Of a DNA stretch of 44,931 bases, positions 16,981 through 27,700 are shown piece by piece (the stretch's first letter is position 1; each line of letters starts with the position of its first letter). The DNA comes from Candidatus Dadabacteria bacterium. GTDB lineage: Bacteria > Desulfobacterota_D > UBA1144 > Nemesobacterales > Mycalebacteriaceae. The stretch lies in the NCBI GenBank assembly GCA_026708565.1, contig JAPOUR010000003.1, positions 1 through 44,931 on the forward strand. Direction: 5' to 3'. A program made the position numbers and the translations under genes. The notes beneath the pieces were generated by a model. It was given only the letters and a program-made list of their open reading frames with translations. It did not search any database and had not been told where the DNA came from.

Positions 16981-17444
16981 TTCTCCTCCCATAAATCGGA
17001 AGGCATGTAATGCGCCAAATCATCGCGCAAACGCGCGATCTCCTCTTTGTTCTTCTCATCGGAAAGAGACTGCTCTTCCAGCGCCATCTGCCCCCCGGCG
17101 TTACGAACTATCCCGGCCGCCCTGCGCCCGGCCTGAGCAAGAATTACATCTTTGATGCCGCCTTCTTCGGGAACAATGGCGTAAACAAAACGGCAATTCA
17201 ACGCCCCGGCAACGGTTTGCATGTGCCTGATGGTAACGCCGCCCTCCGCCTCGTTCCTTTCCGTCTGGGAAACGGCGGCACGGGTTACACCCAAACGACG
17301 GGCAAGCTGTGCTCCGGACATGCCCAGAGATTTCCGCACAGTGGCAACCCAACCCTCCGGCGGCGTCCGGACACCGGAAAACCGCAAAGCCGCGCCGTCC
17401 ACAATCCCCTGATACTGCCTCTTGATGGTCTCCTTAACACTCAT
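16977..17444 (-). CDS. XRE-family regulator, 'mobile mystery protein A' type (putative antitoxin)
   Basis: 155 residues. A clear helix-turn-helix at about residues 42-62 ('QLARRLGVTRAAVSQTER'), preceded by 'VRTPPEGWVATVRKSLGMSG' and followed by 'GGVTIRHMQTVAGALNCRFV', the pattern of mobile mystery protein A. The C-terminal third is charged and probably contacts the Fic partner. It likely represses its own promoter: repeated GTATAT(GT)CAATA motifs lie over the promoter at 17446-17484. The pair has no transposase or integrase nearby despite its name. Confidence 0.85.
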   Translation of the reverse strand: MSVKETIKRQYQGIVDGAALRFSGVRTPPEGWVATVRKSLGMSGAQLARRLGVTRAAVSQTERNEAEGGVTIRHMQTVAGALNCRFVYAIVPEEGGIKDVILAQAGRRAAGIVRNAGGQMALEEQSLSDEKNKEEIARLRDDLAHYMPSDLWEEK

Positions 17445-17445
17445 A

Positions 17446-17484
17446 GTATATCAATATATTAGCATTACGCCGTATATGTCAATA
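17446..17484 (-). promoter_or_regulatory. Promoter and candidate operators of the XRE-Fic pair
   Basis: On the minus strand: TTGACA (17482-17477), 18-bp spacer, TATATT (17458-17453). Two related motifs overlap these boxes: GTATATCAATA (17446-17456) and GTATATGTCAATA (17472-17484), written on the plus strand. They are good candidates for autoregulatory binding sites of the XRE protein. The start codon (17444) follows the -10 box so closely that the mRNA may be nearly leaderless. Confidence 0.5.
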
Positions 17485-17567
17485 CTTGGCTATACCAAAA
17501 CGGCAAAATGTCAATCAAAAAACAGACAAAACAGTTGAATGTTTTCGCTTGGAATTACGAGGGAAAC

Positions 17568-18809
17568 CTAACCGGCATCTTGCGCCCCATTGCCCTGAAC
17601 CGTCTCCGTTTCCCCGTCAAACCGTTTCAGAATCCCGTAAACCGTGTTGCGCTCGGCGGGAATCCTGCCTATCTCCCTTGTCAGGCGGCGAAACTCTTCG
17701 GGCGGGAAATACTGCCCGTAACTCGCCCCCGCATGGCGGGAGATCTGCTCCTCCATAAGCGTTCCGCCGAAATCATTCGCCCCGGCGGTCAGCGAAAACT
17801 GGGCAAACTCCGGCCCCTGCTTTACCCACGACACCTGAATGTTGTCTATCCACCCGCGCAGAAAAAGCCGCGAAACCGCATACATCTTGAGTTGGTGAAT
17901 GTCCGTGGGGCCCTCGTGAACCTTGCCCTTGGAATTTTTGTAAATGCGCGTCTCCCACGGAATGAAACGGAGCGGCACAAACTCCGTAAAACCGCCCGTG
18001 CGCTTCTGTATGTCGCGCAGAACATTCAGGTGGATTGACCAGTGCTTCGGCTCGTCAAGATGCCCGTACATGATGGTTGAGGTGGTCCTCATTCCGGCGT
18101 TGTGAATCTTCTCCACCACCCTTATCCAGACCTCGGTGGGAATCTTGCGCGGCGCAATCTTCTTTCTCACATCCTCAACAAGCACCTCCGCCGCCGTGCC
18201 GGGAAAAGTGTCATGCCCGGCGTCTTTGAGCATGTTGATAAAATCAGTCTCCTCAATGCCGAGAGTATTCGCCCCATACCACACCTCATAGGGAGAGAAG
18301 GCGTGAGTGTGCATTCCGGGGACGGCTTTCTTCACATTTTTTATAAGGTCAACATAGTAGTCGCCGTTTATGCGGGGATGCATGCCGCCCTGCATGCACA
18401 CCTCGGTCGCCCCGATTTCCCACGCCTCTTTTGTCTTGTCCGCTATCTCCTCCATGGAGAGAAAGTAGGCTTTTTCATCGCCTTCGGGAGCCATAAAATT
18501 GCAGAAACCGCAATAAACATCACAGATATTGGTGAAGTTTATGTTCCTGTTGACAACATAGGTTACGACATCGCCCACATCCTCTTTTCTCACATGGTCG
18601 GCGGCGATTGCCAGCGCGGCAATGTCTTCGGGAGACCCGGCGGCAAACAGTATGTCGGCCTCCGGCACGGTTATCTCTTTGCCCTCAAGGGCCTTTGCAA
18701 CGATTGCCGCAAGTTCGGGATTTGCGCGTCCGAGGCATGCGGACACCCCGTCCGGCCTCCTCTCGTTGACCATCCCCGCCAGTTCCTTCACTTTCAGGTT
18801 TTCCGCCAT
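17568..18809 (-). CDS. cofH: FO synthase subunit 2 (radical SAM CofH)
   Basis: 413 residues. Radical-SAM cluster motif CX3CX2C at C96/C100/C103 ('FTNICDVYCGFCNF'), 'EVCMQGGMHP', and the C-terminal 'GANDFGGTLMEEQISRHAGA' block typical of CofH. Together with CofG it makes FO (the deazaflavin core of F420) from tyrosine and 5-amino-6-ribitylamino-uracil. Homology to MqnC/MqnE of menaquinone synthesis must be considered, but the neighbour CofG settles the assignment. The start is ATG 18809, 11 nt after the cofG stop. Confidence 0.93.
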   Translation of the reverse strand: MAENLKVKELAGMVNERRPDGVSACLGRANPELAAIVAKALEGKEITVPEADILFAAGSPEDIAALAIAADHVRKEDVGDVVTYVVNRNINFTNICDVYCGFCNFMAPEGDEKAYFLSMEEIADKTKEAWEIGATEVCMQGGMHPRINGDYYVDLIKNVKKAVPGMHTHAFSPYEVWYGANTLGIEETDFINMLKDAGHDTFPGTAAEVLVEDVRKKIAPRKIPTEVWIRVVEKIHNAGMRTTSTIMYGHLDEPKHWSIHLNVLRDIQKRTGGFTEFVPLRFIPWETRIYKNSKGKVHEGPTDIHQLKMYAVSRLFLRGWIDNIQVSWVKQGPEFAQFSLTAGANDFGGTLMEEQISRHAGASYGQYFPPEEFRRLTREIGRIPAERNTVYGILKRFDGETETVQGNGAQDAG

Positions 18810-18820
18810 GACAACCGCCC

Positions 18821-20080
18821 TCAGGAATTCGCCTCCGGCACAAGACCCCCGGCATCGGCTCGCGCCCTGACCATCTCAAGAACCGCCGGGTCTATAAACT
18901 CGTCCGTGATGTATTCGGGATAAACCGGAAGACGCTCCCTGAGATCAAACCCCAGCGCGCCTACCTGTTTTTTCATCTCCTCAAGGGCGGGCCACGGCGC
19001 TTCGGGGTTTACATAGTCAATGGTGAGCGGAGACACCCCGCCCAGGTCGTTTATTCCGGCGGGTATGAATTTTGAATAGGTCTCCCCGTTGAGGTTGGGC
19101 GGAATTTGAAGATTCATTTCGCCACCCATAACAAGGCGCGCCACGGCGACCGTTTTCAGCATCTCAAGAAAAGACGGCGGCGGAAACTGCTCCATCGCTA
19201 TGCCGTCTTTGGGGCTGAAATTCTGAACTATTATCTCCTGAATATGGCCGTGCCGCTCCGCCATGTCTCTGAGGGCGAAAAGAGAGTCCACCCTCTCCCG
19301 CACGGTCTCCCCGATGCCGACAAGTATGCCGCTCGTCCACGGAATTCTCAGCCTGCCCGCGGTTTCCATAGTCTCCATTCTCAGTTTGGGAACTTTGTCC
19401 GCGCAACGGTGGTGCGCCTCGCCCTTCTTCAGCAGGCGCGGGCTGATGTTTTCAAGCATAAGCCCCATGCTCGGATTGCTGCGCCGGAGGCGGCGCAACT
19501 CGTCTTCGGTCGCAAGGCCGAGATTTGAGTGGGGAAATATGCCGCGCTCAATCGCCGATTCGCACACCTCCGCAAGATACTCCGCGGTTGTTGAACAGCC
19601 CAGTCCGGAGAGCATATCCCTGTATTGCCCGTAAACCGCCTCCGGCTTGTCGCCGAGAACAAAAAGCAGCTCGGTGCATCCGAGTTCCGCCCCTTTGCGG
19701 GCTATCTCGTCCACCTCTCCGGGCGGAACAAGCAACTCCGCCTCTCCGGGCTCAATCTTGAAAGTGCAGTATCCGCAGTGGTTTCTGCACAGGCGCGTCA
19801 GCGGCACAAACACATTTTTGGAATAGGTGAGCCGCTTTCCGTGAGAGCGGACGGCAAGAAAAGAGGCGGCGCTCAAGAGCGCCGGAACTCCGTCTCCGGA
19901 GACCTCCGCAAGAAAAAGGGCGTCATCGGGAGAAACGCCGCCCCCGGAGACCGCGCCTTCGCATATGCGCGCAACCTCAGGGCTTGGCGGCGCGGTCGGG
20001 GGCGCTATCCCCGCGACACGCGCCATCTCCTCAAGACGTGAACGGTCAAACAGTTCTGTTTCTGAGCACTCAAACGCCAC
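18821..20080 (-). CDS. cofG: FO synthase subunit 1 (radical SAM CofG)
   Basis: 419 residues. Radical-SAM motif at C98/C102/C105 ('LTRLCRNHCGYCTFKI'), 'GCTELLFVLGDKPE', and the C-terminal 'GINDLGGVSPLTIDYVNPE' characteristic of CofG. It starts at GTG 20080 with GGAGG 6 nt upstream. Separate cofG and cofH genes occur in archaea, cyanobacteria and some Gram-negative bacteria, while actinobacteria have the fused FbiC. No cofC, cofD or cofE is in the window, so whether FO is converted to F420 or used directly (for example by a photolyase) is open. Confidence 0.93.
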   Translation of the reverse strand: MAFECSETELFDRSRLEEMARVAGIAPPTAPPSPEVARICEGAVSGGGVSPDDALFLAEVSGDGVPALLSAASFLAVRSHGKRLTYSKNVFVPLTRLCRNHCGYCTFKIEPGEAELLVPPGEVDEIARKGAELGCTELLFVLGDKPEAVYGQYRDMLSGLGCSTTAEYLAEVCESAIERGIFPHSNLGLATEDELRRLRRSNPSMGLMLENISPRLLKKGEAHHRCADKVPKLRMETMETAGRLRIPWTSGILVGIGETVRERVDSLFALRDMAERHGHIQEIIVQNFSPKDGIAMEQFPPPSFLEMLKTVAVARLVMGGEMNLQIPPNLNGETYSKFIPAGINDLGGVSPLTIDYVNPEAPWPALEEMKKQVGALGFDLRERLPVYPEYITDEFIDPAVLEMVRARADAGGLVPEANS

Positions 20081-20143
20081 TACGGGCCTCCGCGCGGCCG
20101 ACGCAAGCCGACAGGCCTGATAGTGTCATATTACACGCGGTAA

Positions 20144-20171
20144 TTGTCAAGAACCGCCGCTCAAGTATCAT
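20144..20171 (+). promoter_or_regulatory. Promoter candidate for the tmk-holB-autotransporter-metG-pilin string
   Basis: TTGTCA (20144-20149), 16-bp spacer, TATCAT (20166-20171), with a predicted start near 20178, about 11 nt before the tmk ATG. This would be the only promoter seen upstream of a tightly packed 14-kb gene string. Weak by consensus. Confidence 0.3.
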
Positions 20172-20188
20172 TACCGGCGGACACGGTC

Positions 20189-20809
20189 ATGCTTGTAACT
20201 TTTGAGGGAATAGACGGTTGCGGAAAATCCACTCAGGCGGCGCTCTTCCGCGACCACCTTTCGGCAAAGGGCGCGGAGACGGCGCTCACCCACGAGCCCG
20301 GAGACGGCGGGGACATAGGCCGCGCCATAAGAAAAACCATCCTGCTTGAACGGATGAAAAACATAGACCCGCTGGCCGAACTTTTTCTGTTCTGCGCCGA
20401 CAGGGTTCACCATGTTGAAACGGTCATCCGCCCCGCGCTGGAGCAGGGCAAAACCGTTATCTCGGACAGATTTTTTGACTCCACCGTGGCCTATCAGGGC
20501 TACGGGCGCGGGATAGACATAGATTTTGCCGCCGCCGCCGCGCGGCGTTCCGCCCTCGGCGTTGAGCCCGCGATAACCTTCTTCCTTGACGCTCCCGTTG
20601 AAGTCTGCCTGCGGCGGCTTGAAAACCGGCGCGGGGAAGGGGCGGACAGAATGGACAGGGAAGCCGGAGAATTTTACGACCGCATCAGGGAGGGCTTCAT
20701 CGCGGAGGCGGAAAAACAGCCGCGCAGAATTAAAGTCATAGACGCGCGCGGAGAGGAACGGGAGACGCACGGCAAAGTGGTGGCGGCGTTTGAGCGGGCG
20801 GATGTTTGA
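20189..20809 (+). CDS. tmk: Thymidylate kinase
   Basis: 206 residues. Phosphorylates dTMP to dTDP. P-loop 'FEGIDGCGKSTQ' near the N-terminus, 'VISDRFFDSTVAYQGYGRGI' (the DR motif), and a lid region 'RRGEGADRMDREAGEFYDRI'. ATG 20189 starts the conserved sequence; the open frame extends 15 codons upstream without family similarity. The end overlaps holB by 8 bp. Confidence 0.95.
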   Translation: MLVTFEGIDGCGKSTQAALFRDHLSAKGAETALTHEPGDGGDIGRAIRKTILLERMKNIDPLAELFLFCADRVHHVETVIRPALEQGKTVISDRFFDSTVAYQGYGRGIDIDFAAAAARRSALGVEPAITFFLDAPVEVCLRRLENRRGEGADRMDREAGEFYDRIREGFIAEAEKQPRRIKVIDARGEERETHGKVVAAFERADV

Positions 20810-21797
20810 CTCCATAGACGGACACACGGCGGCAAAGCAGACTCTCAGCCGCGCATTGCGGGACGGCAAAACCGCCCACGCCTATCTGTTCAGCGGGCCG
20901 GACGGGGTGGGAAAGAAACTCACCGCGATTGAGTTTGCCAAAAAACTGAACTGTGAACGGGGCGGAGCGGATGACCTGTGCGACTGCCCCGCATGCGACA
21001 GAATCGGCAGAGGGGTACACCCGGATGTTTCGGTGTTTGAATACCCCGGCAGCAGTGTCATAACGGTTGACAACACGCGCGGGGAAATAGAGCGGAGGGT
21101 TTTTCTCAAGCCGTTTGAATCAAAACACAAAATCTTCATCGTTGACGGCGCGGAAAGGATGAACTCAAGCGCCCAGAACGCATTTCTGAAAACGCTTGAA
21201 GAGCCGCCCGCCTACTCGGTTATCATCCTGATAACCCACCTGCCCTCTCTCATACTGCCCACCATACGCTCCCGATGCCAGACGGTGTCTTTTGGCGGCT
21301 TGGACGGAAGGGTGGCGCGGGAGAAACTGCTTGAGAAGGGGGAACTTTCGGAGCGGGAGGCCGCGCTTGCGGTCGCCGTGGCGGGCGGAAGCCCCGGAAA
21401 AGCCCTTGGGATAACGCCCGGCGAGGCGGGCGCAATGCTTGAAACCATCGGCGCGCTCGCCCGCCTCGGCCCCGAAGACCCCGCCGGGGTCTTTTCCCTT
21501 GTGGAGAAAGTTGTCGGCAAAGAAAAAACAACCGCGGGGCAAAGGGCCGAGGCGGAAAAATTTGCGGACTGGGCCTCCCTGTGGATACGGGATCTGCTTC
21601 GGGCGGGCGCCGGAACGGGAGAGGCAGCGTATGGCGAACTGGAGGGCGCTTCAAAGGATTTTGCGGACGGGAGAAGCGCCGCATCCATAGCGTCCAAGGC
21701 ATTCGCTCTGGAAGAGGCCGTTGCCGGTGTCAGGCGGGGAAACCTCAACTGCCGTCTGGCGCTTGAAACATTTGTTTTCAAAGTTGTTGAGGTGTAG
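20802..21797 (+). CDS. holB: DNA polymerase III delta' subunit (clamp-loader)
   Basis: 331 residues. AAA+ clamp-loader fold: 'AYLFSGPDGVGKKLTA' (P-loop lacking the usual Ser/Thr after GK, in keeping with the non-hydrolysing role of delta'), zinc-type cysteines 'CDCPACDRIGRGVHPD', the SRC motif 'LPTIRSRCQTVSF', and 'NAFLKTLEEPP'. ATG 20802 overlaps the tmk stop; a TTG four codons earlier is also possible. The stop is followed after 2 nt by the autotransporter start, so read-through expression with the next gene is likely. Confidence 0.9.
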   Translation: MFDSIDGHTAAKQTLSRALRDGKTAHAYLFSGPDGVGKKLTAIEFAKKLNCERGGADDLCDCPACDRIGRGVHPDVSVFEYPGSSVITVDNTRGEIERRVFLKPFESKHKIFIVDGAERMNSSAQNAFLKTLEEPPAYSVIILITHLPSLILPTIRSRCQTVSFGGLDGRVAREKLLEKGELSEREAALAVAVAGGSPGKALGITPGEAGAMLETIGALARLGPEDPAGVFSLVEKVVGKEKTTAGQRAEAEKFADWASLWIRDLLRAGAGTGEAAYGELEGASKDFADGRSAASIASKAFALEEAVAGVRRGNLNCRLALETFVFKVVEV

Positions 21798-21799
21798 AA

Positions 21800-24700
21800 T
21801 TGCCCGAAATACGGAAGGGTTTTTCCATCTTCTTCTTGCAGGCATTCACAACAAAATTTTTCCATCGGCTCGCGGCGTTTGCCGCCGCCCTGTTCTTGCT
21901 GTGCCCGGAGGCGGAAGCCGTTGTCGTAAGGCCGGACATTCCGGTTACGGAAAACCTGATTCAGACCGGAAATGCGGCGGACGAACTCGTCATTGACAAC
22001 CTTGATGTTTTTGAGGAGGGAGTTTTTGCGGACTTCGGCGGCGGCACGGACACCGTAATTCTGACAACAAACGGCTCTTACAACGCGAGCCGGATAAGAC
22101 CCGGCGGGCGGTTTCGCAACTTTGAGAGGGTGATGCTTTCCGTCGGAGATGACGCGTGGACAATCAGCGTGCAGGACCTTGCCCTTGAACGGATAGACGC
22201 ATTCAGCGGCACGGACGGCCTCATACTCGGAGACGGCGACCATGACGCCTCGGACATCGGCGCGAACAGGCAATACAGAAACTTTGAGTTTGCAAACCTT
22301 TCCGCCGGAAACAATGTGTGGACGGCAACGGACGCGGACACGTCTCTTCAGTGGATAGACGCGCTGGGCGGAGCGGACACCGTTGCTCTCGGAAACGTGA
22401 GCGGGAATGCGGCGGACATCGGCGCAAACAGACGATACAGGGGCTTTGAGCGCGCCACCCTCTCCGACGGCGATGACGAGTGGGAATTCACGGACGGAGA
22501 TGCGGGGCTTCGGGAGATAGACGCGCTTGCCGGAACCGACCTGCTTGTGTTCGGAGACGGCAACCACAACTCGGAGGGTTACAGAAACTTTGAGCGCGCC
22601 CGGCTGTCGGACAACGACAATACATGGACGGTAACGGACGGGGACGCCGATTTTGAATACATAGACGCGCTGGACGGCGGCGGCGACACGCTCGCCTTTG
22701 AAAACGCGGCCGCAAGAAGCGCAAGGGAAATCGGCGGCGCGAGGCTGTACAGAAACTTTGAGCGCGCCTCGCTGTCGGACGGGGATGACTCATGGTCTGT
22801 TACGGAAAACGACGATGAACTCACGGCGATAGACGCGGGCGGCGGAACCGCCGATACGCTGGAGGGCATGATAGCGGACGCCGGGGATGACGGCGTATTC
22901 AACGCCTCGGACTCTAACTTTTCGGCGGGCGACATCACGGCAAAATACCAGAACTTTGAGCAGGTTGCGGTCGGAACATCTGACGGGAGCGACACATGGA
23001 CGGCGGGCGCGGCGGACACAACCAAGACTTGGGAGTGGATAAGCGGAAGGGACGGTTTTGACACGCTCAATCTCGGAGACGGCGACCATGACGCCTCGGA
23101 CATCGGCGCGAACAGATTCTACAGAAACTTTGAGCGCGCCCTGCTTTCGGCGGGCGGCAACATCTGGACGGTTACGGACGGAGACGCCGACCTTGAGCGC
23201 ATAGAAGCGCTCGCTGGAACGGACACGGTTGTCTTCGGAGACGGAAATCACACAATGACCAGAAAATACAGGGGCTTTGAGTTCGCAAACCTTTCCGCCG
23301 GAGACAATGTCTGGACCGCCACGGAGGTGGACAAAGGTCTTGTGGCGATAAACGCGCTCGGCGGAACGGACACCCTTGTTCTCGGAGACGGCGGCCACAA
23401 CGCGGCGGACATCGGCGCGAACAGACTGTACAGGAACTTTGAAAACGCCGAACTGTCCGCCGGAAGCAATACGTGGACAATTACGGGCGGAGACACCGGC
23501 CTTACGGCGATAGACGCCCTTGCCGGAACGGACACCCTTGTTTTGGGAGACGGCGGACACAGCGCGGCGGGCGCGGGGATTGGCGGAAAATATAGAAACT
23601 TTGAGAGCGCGGAACTGTCTGCGGGAAACAACTCGTGGTCTGTCGGCGCGGGAGATGATGAACTTGAAATCATTGACGCGCTCGGCGGAACGGACACCCT
23701 CGCGCTGGGAGGGGGAAGCCACAACGCGGCAGACATCGGCGCGGAAAGAAAATACAGAAACTTTGAGAGCGCAAACCTGTCGGCAAGCGCCGACATCTGG
23801 ACAATCACGGACGATGATGCGGCGCTTCAGTCAATAGATGCCGGCGGCGGAAGCGACACACTGGAAGACGGGCTCGCCGACATCGGGAGAGACGGCATTT
23901 TCAACGCCTCGGACTCGGACTTCTCAAGCGGCGACCCCGGAACGGGCGATTACCGGAAATACCTGAACTTTGAGCGGGTGGCGGTCGGAACATCCGACGG
24001 GAGCGACACATGGACGGTAAACTCCGCGGACGACACGGCGAAAGGGTGGCGGTGGATTAACGCAAGGGGCGGGACGGACACCCTCGCCTTTGGAGACGGA
24101 AACCACAGCGCGGCAAATGCCGGCGCGGCCCGGTTCTACAGAAATTTTGAAAGGGCGGAACTATCGGACGGGGATGGCGCATGGTCTGCCGGCGCGGAGG
24201 ATGACGAACTTGAGATTATAGACGCGCTCGGCGGAACGGACACCCTCTCTCTGGGAGACGGCGGCCACAATGCGGCAAACATCGGCGCGGAGGGGAAATA
24301 CAGAAACTTTGAAAGGGCGGAGTTGTCGGACGGAGACAACTCATGGGAGTTCACGGACGGAGACGCGGGCCTTGCGGAGATAGACGCGCTCGGCGGAACG
24401 GACACGCTGACCTTCGGCACGGGACACCACAACAGCGGAAGATACAGAAACTTTGAGTTTGCAAACCTTTCCGCCGGGGATGACATCTGGTCTGTTACCG
24501 CAGGAGACGCCCAGTTTGACAGTGTGAATGCGGGCGGCGGAACGGACACGCTGGAAGACCTGCTTTCCGACAGCGAAAGGGACGGGATTTTCAACGCCTC
24601 GGACTCATCTTTCTCGCCCGGCGACATCGGGTCGGGCGATTACGCCAACTATGCGAGGTTTAATCAAGTCGCGGTCGGAACCGGAAGCGGCAATGAGGTC

Positions 24701-27700
24701 TGGACGGTTAACCCGCCGGTTGACACGGCGAAAAACTGGCAATGGGTAAGCGGAAGGGACGGGGTTGACACGCTCGCCTTTGGAGACGGCGACCACAGCG
24801 CGGCGAATGTCGGCGCGGGGGAATTCTACAGAAACTTTGAGCGCGCCACGCTTTCAGACGGCGACAACATCTGGTCTGTCACCGGAGGCGAAGGCGGGCT
24901 TGAAACAATAGACGCGCTCGGAGGGACGGACACACTTGCTTTCGGCGCGGGCAACCATGACGGAAGCGCGCTTGCGCGATACTCAAACTTTGAGCGCGCC
25001 ACGCTTTCAGACGGGAACGACAGGTGGGCGGCCGGGGCGAACGACTCCGACCTGATGCTTATAGACGCGATGGGCGGAGACGATGTGCTCGCCTTCGGCA
25101 CGGGACATCACAACAGCGTGGGGTATGCGAATTTTGAACGCGCCGCCCTCTCGGACGGGGATGACGCATGGTCTGTGACTGAGGGGGATGACGCATTTGT
25201 CCGCATAGAAGCGCTCGGAGGGACGGACACGCTGGAAGACTTTATAGCGGACGGCGGGGATGACGGAATCTTCAACGCTTCGGACTCGGACTTCTCCGCT
25301 AATCAAGTCTTCAGTGGCAACTACGCAAAATACAGGAATTTTGAGCGGGTTGCGATTGGAACAACAAACGGGGCTGACTCATGGACGGCGAATGCCGCGG
25401 ATGACACAGGGAAAGGATGGCAGTGGGTAAACGCCAGAGAGGGAAAGGACACGCTTTTGCTGGGAAGCGGAAACCACAGCTCTCTGGCAATCGGCGCGAA
25501 CAGGTTTTACAGAAACTTTGAGAGAGCCGAGCTGTCCGCGGGGAACAACACGTGGTTTGCCGGAGCGGGCGACGCCGGACTTGAAGAAATAGACGCGCTT
25601 GACGGGACGGACCTTCTCAGCTTCGGAGCCGGAAGCCACAGCGCAGCGGAAATAGGCATGAGCAGAAAATACCAGAACTTTGAGCGCGCCGAACTGTCCG
25701 CCGGAAACAATGTGTGGTCTGTTACTGCGGGCGAAGGCTCAAGCGGGCTTGAGTGGATAGACGCGCTTGGCGGGACGGACACCATTGTCTTTGGAAACGG
25801 AAGCCATGACGCGCAAGACATCGGCAACAACTTGTTTTACAGAAACTTTGAGCGCGCCGAACTGTCCGCCGGAAACAACTCATGGACGGTCGGCGGGGAA
25901 GATGACGGACTGGTCTCAATAGACGCGCTCGGCGGCGCGGACACCCTTGAATTCGGGGACGGAAACCACGAGATGACGGCGAAATACGCCGGGTTTGAGT
26001 TTGCAAATCTCTCCGCCGGGGAAAACATCTGGACGGTTACGGGGTTGGACGGGAGGCTTGAGTATGTGAATGCCATGGCGGGAACAGACACGCTTGCATT
26101 TGGAAACGGCGACCACAGCGCGGCGAATGTCGGCGCGGACGGGAAATACAGGCAGTTTGAGCGGGCGGAGTTGTCCGCCGGAAACAATGTGTGGACAGTT
26201 ACGGGACGGGACACCGGCCTTGCGGAAATAGACGCGCTCGGCGGAACGGACACGCTGGAAGACCTGATTGCCGATGCCGGAGGGGACGGCATTTTCAACG
26301 CCTCGGACTCAGTCTTCTCCTCAAGCGACCCCGGAACGGGCGCTTACACGCGATACCAGAACTTTAACCAAGTGGCGGTCGGAACGGGAAGCGGCAATGA
26401 AGTCTGGACGGTTGACCGGTCGGCAGACGCGGCGAAAGACTGGCAATGGGTAAGCGGAAGGAACGGGGTTGACACGCTCGCCTTTGGAGACGGCGACCAC
26501 AGCGCGGCGGATGTCGGCGCGGGCGAATTCTACAGAAACTTTGAGCGGGCGACCCTTTCAGGCGGCGACAACATCTGGTCTGTTACCGTAGGCGAAGGCG
26601 GGCTTGAAACAATAGACGCGCTCGGAGGGACGGACACCCTTGCTTTCGGCGCGGGCAACCATGACGGAAGCGCGCTTGCGCGATACTCAAACTTTGAGCG
26701 CGCCACCCTTTCAGGCGGGGACGACAGTTGGGCGGCCGGGGCGAATGACTCCGACCTCACCTACATAGACGCGCTCGGAGGAGAGGACGCCCTCATACTG
26801 GGAAGCGGAGACCACGATGCGGCAAATATCGGCACGGGCAAAAGATACAGAAACTTTCAGAGGGCCGAACTGTCCGCCGGAGACAATGTGTGGTCTGCCA
26901 CCGCCGGTGAAGGCGGGCTTATGTGGATAGACGCGCTCAACGGAGCTGACACCATCGTCTTTGAAAACGGAAACCATGACGCGCGGAACATCGGCAACGA
27001 CCGGCTTTACAGAAACTTTGAGCGCGTCCGCCTTTCGGGCGCGGAAAACGGCGACTGGTGGACGGTTACCGCCAGAGACAGCGGGATTGAACACGTGGAC
27101 GCCATGGGCGGAAACCGGGACACCATCGTATTGGGCGGCAACACCGATAACTACGGGCAGGTGCACATACGGGGCAAATACGCGCACTTTGAAAGAGTCC
27201 GCCTCTCGGACACGGCAAACGTCTGGACGGTTCGGGGAACGGATGAAAACCTTGAATACATAGACGCGCTCGGCGGCACAGACACCCTTGAGTTCACACA
27301 GGGCCGGGGCACCGCCTCGGACACGGGAGATAATGCGCGCTACAGGGGGTTTGAAAACGCCCGGCTTTCGGGTTTTGACGACTCATGGGAAAGGACGGAC
27401 GGAGACATCGACCTTACGGAAATAGACGCGCTGGGCGGAACCGACTTTCTGGAAGACCAGCTGCCGGACACGGGGGACGGCATTTTCAACGCCTCGGACT
27501 CGGACTTCTCCGAAAGCGACCTCGGAGGGGGCGATTACGCAAAATACCAAAACTTTGAGCGGGTGGCGGTCGGAACGACAAACGGAGATGACCTGTGGAC
27601 GGCGTCAAACGATGACTTCGGCAAAGACTGGGCATGGATAAACGCGAGGGAGGGATATGACACGCTCTCGCTGGGAGACGGCAACCATGACGCCTCAAAC

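Noticed and set aside
16384-17444. Mobile element around the 'mobile mystery' pair
   Set aside because: No transposase, integrase, terminal repeats or target duplications were seen on either side.
21212-22567. Long minus-strand open frame (451 codons) opposite holB and the autotransporter start
   Set aside because: It is a codon-bias shadow of two real plus-strand genes. The translation has no family motifs and is Arg/Pro/Ser-rich in runs; the same applies to the many antisense frames opposite the autotransporter.
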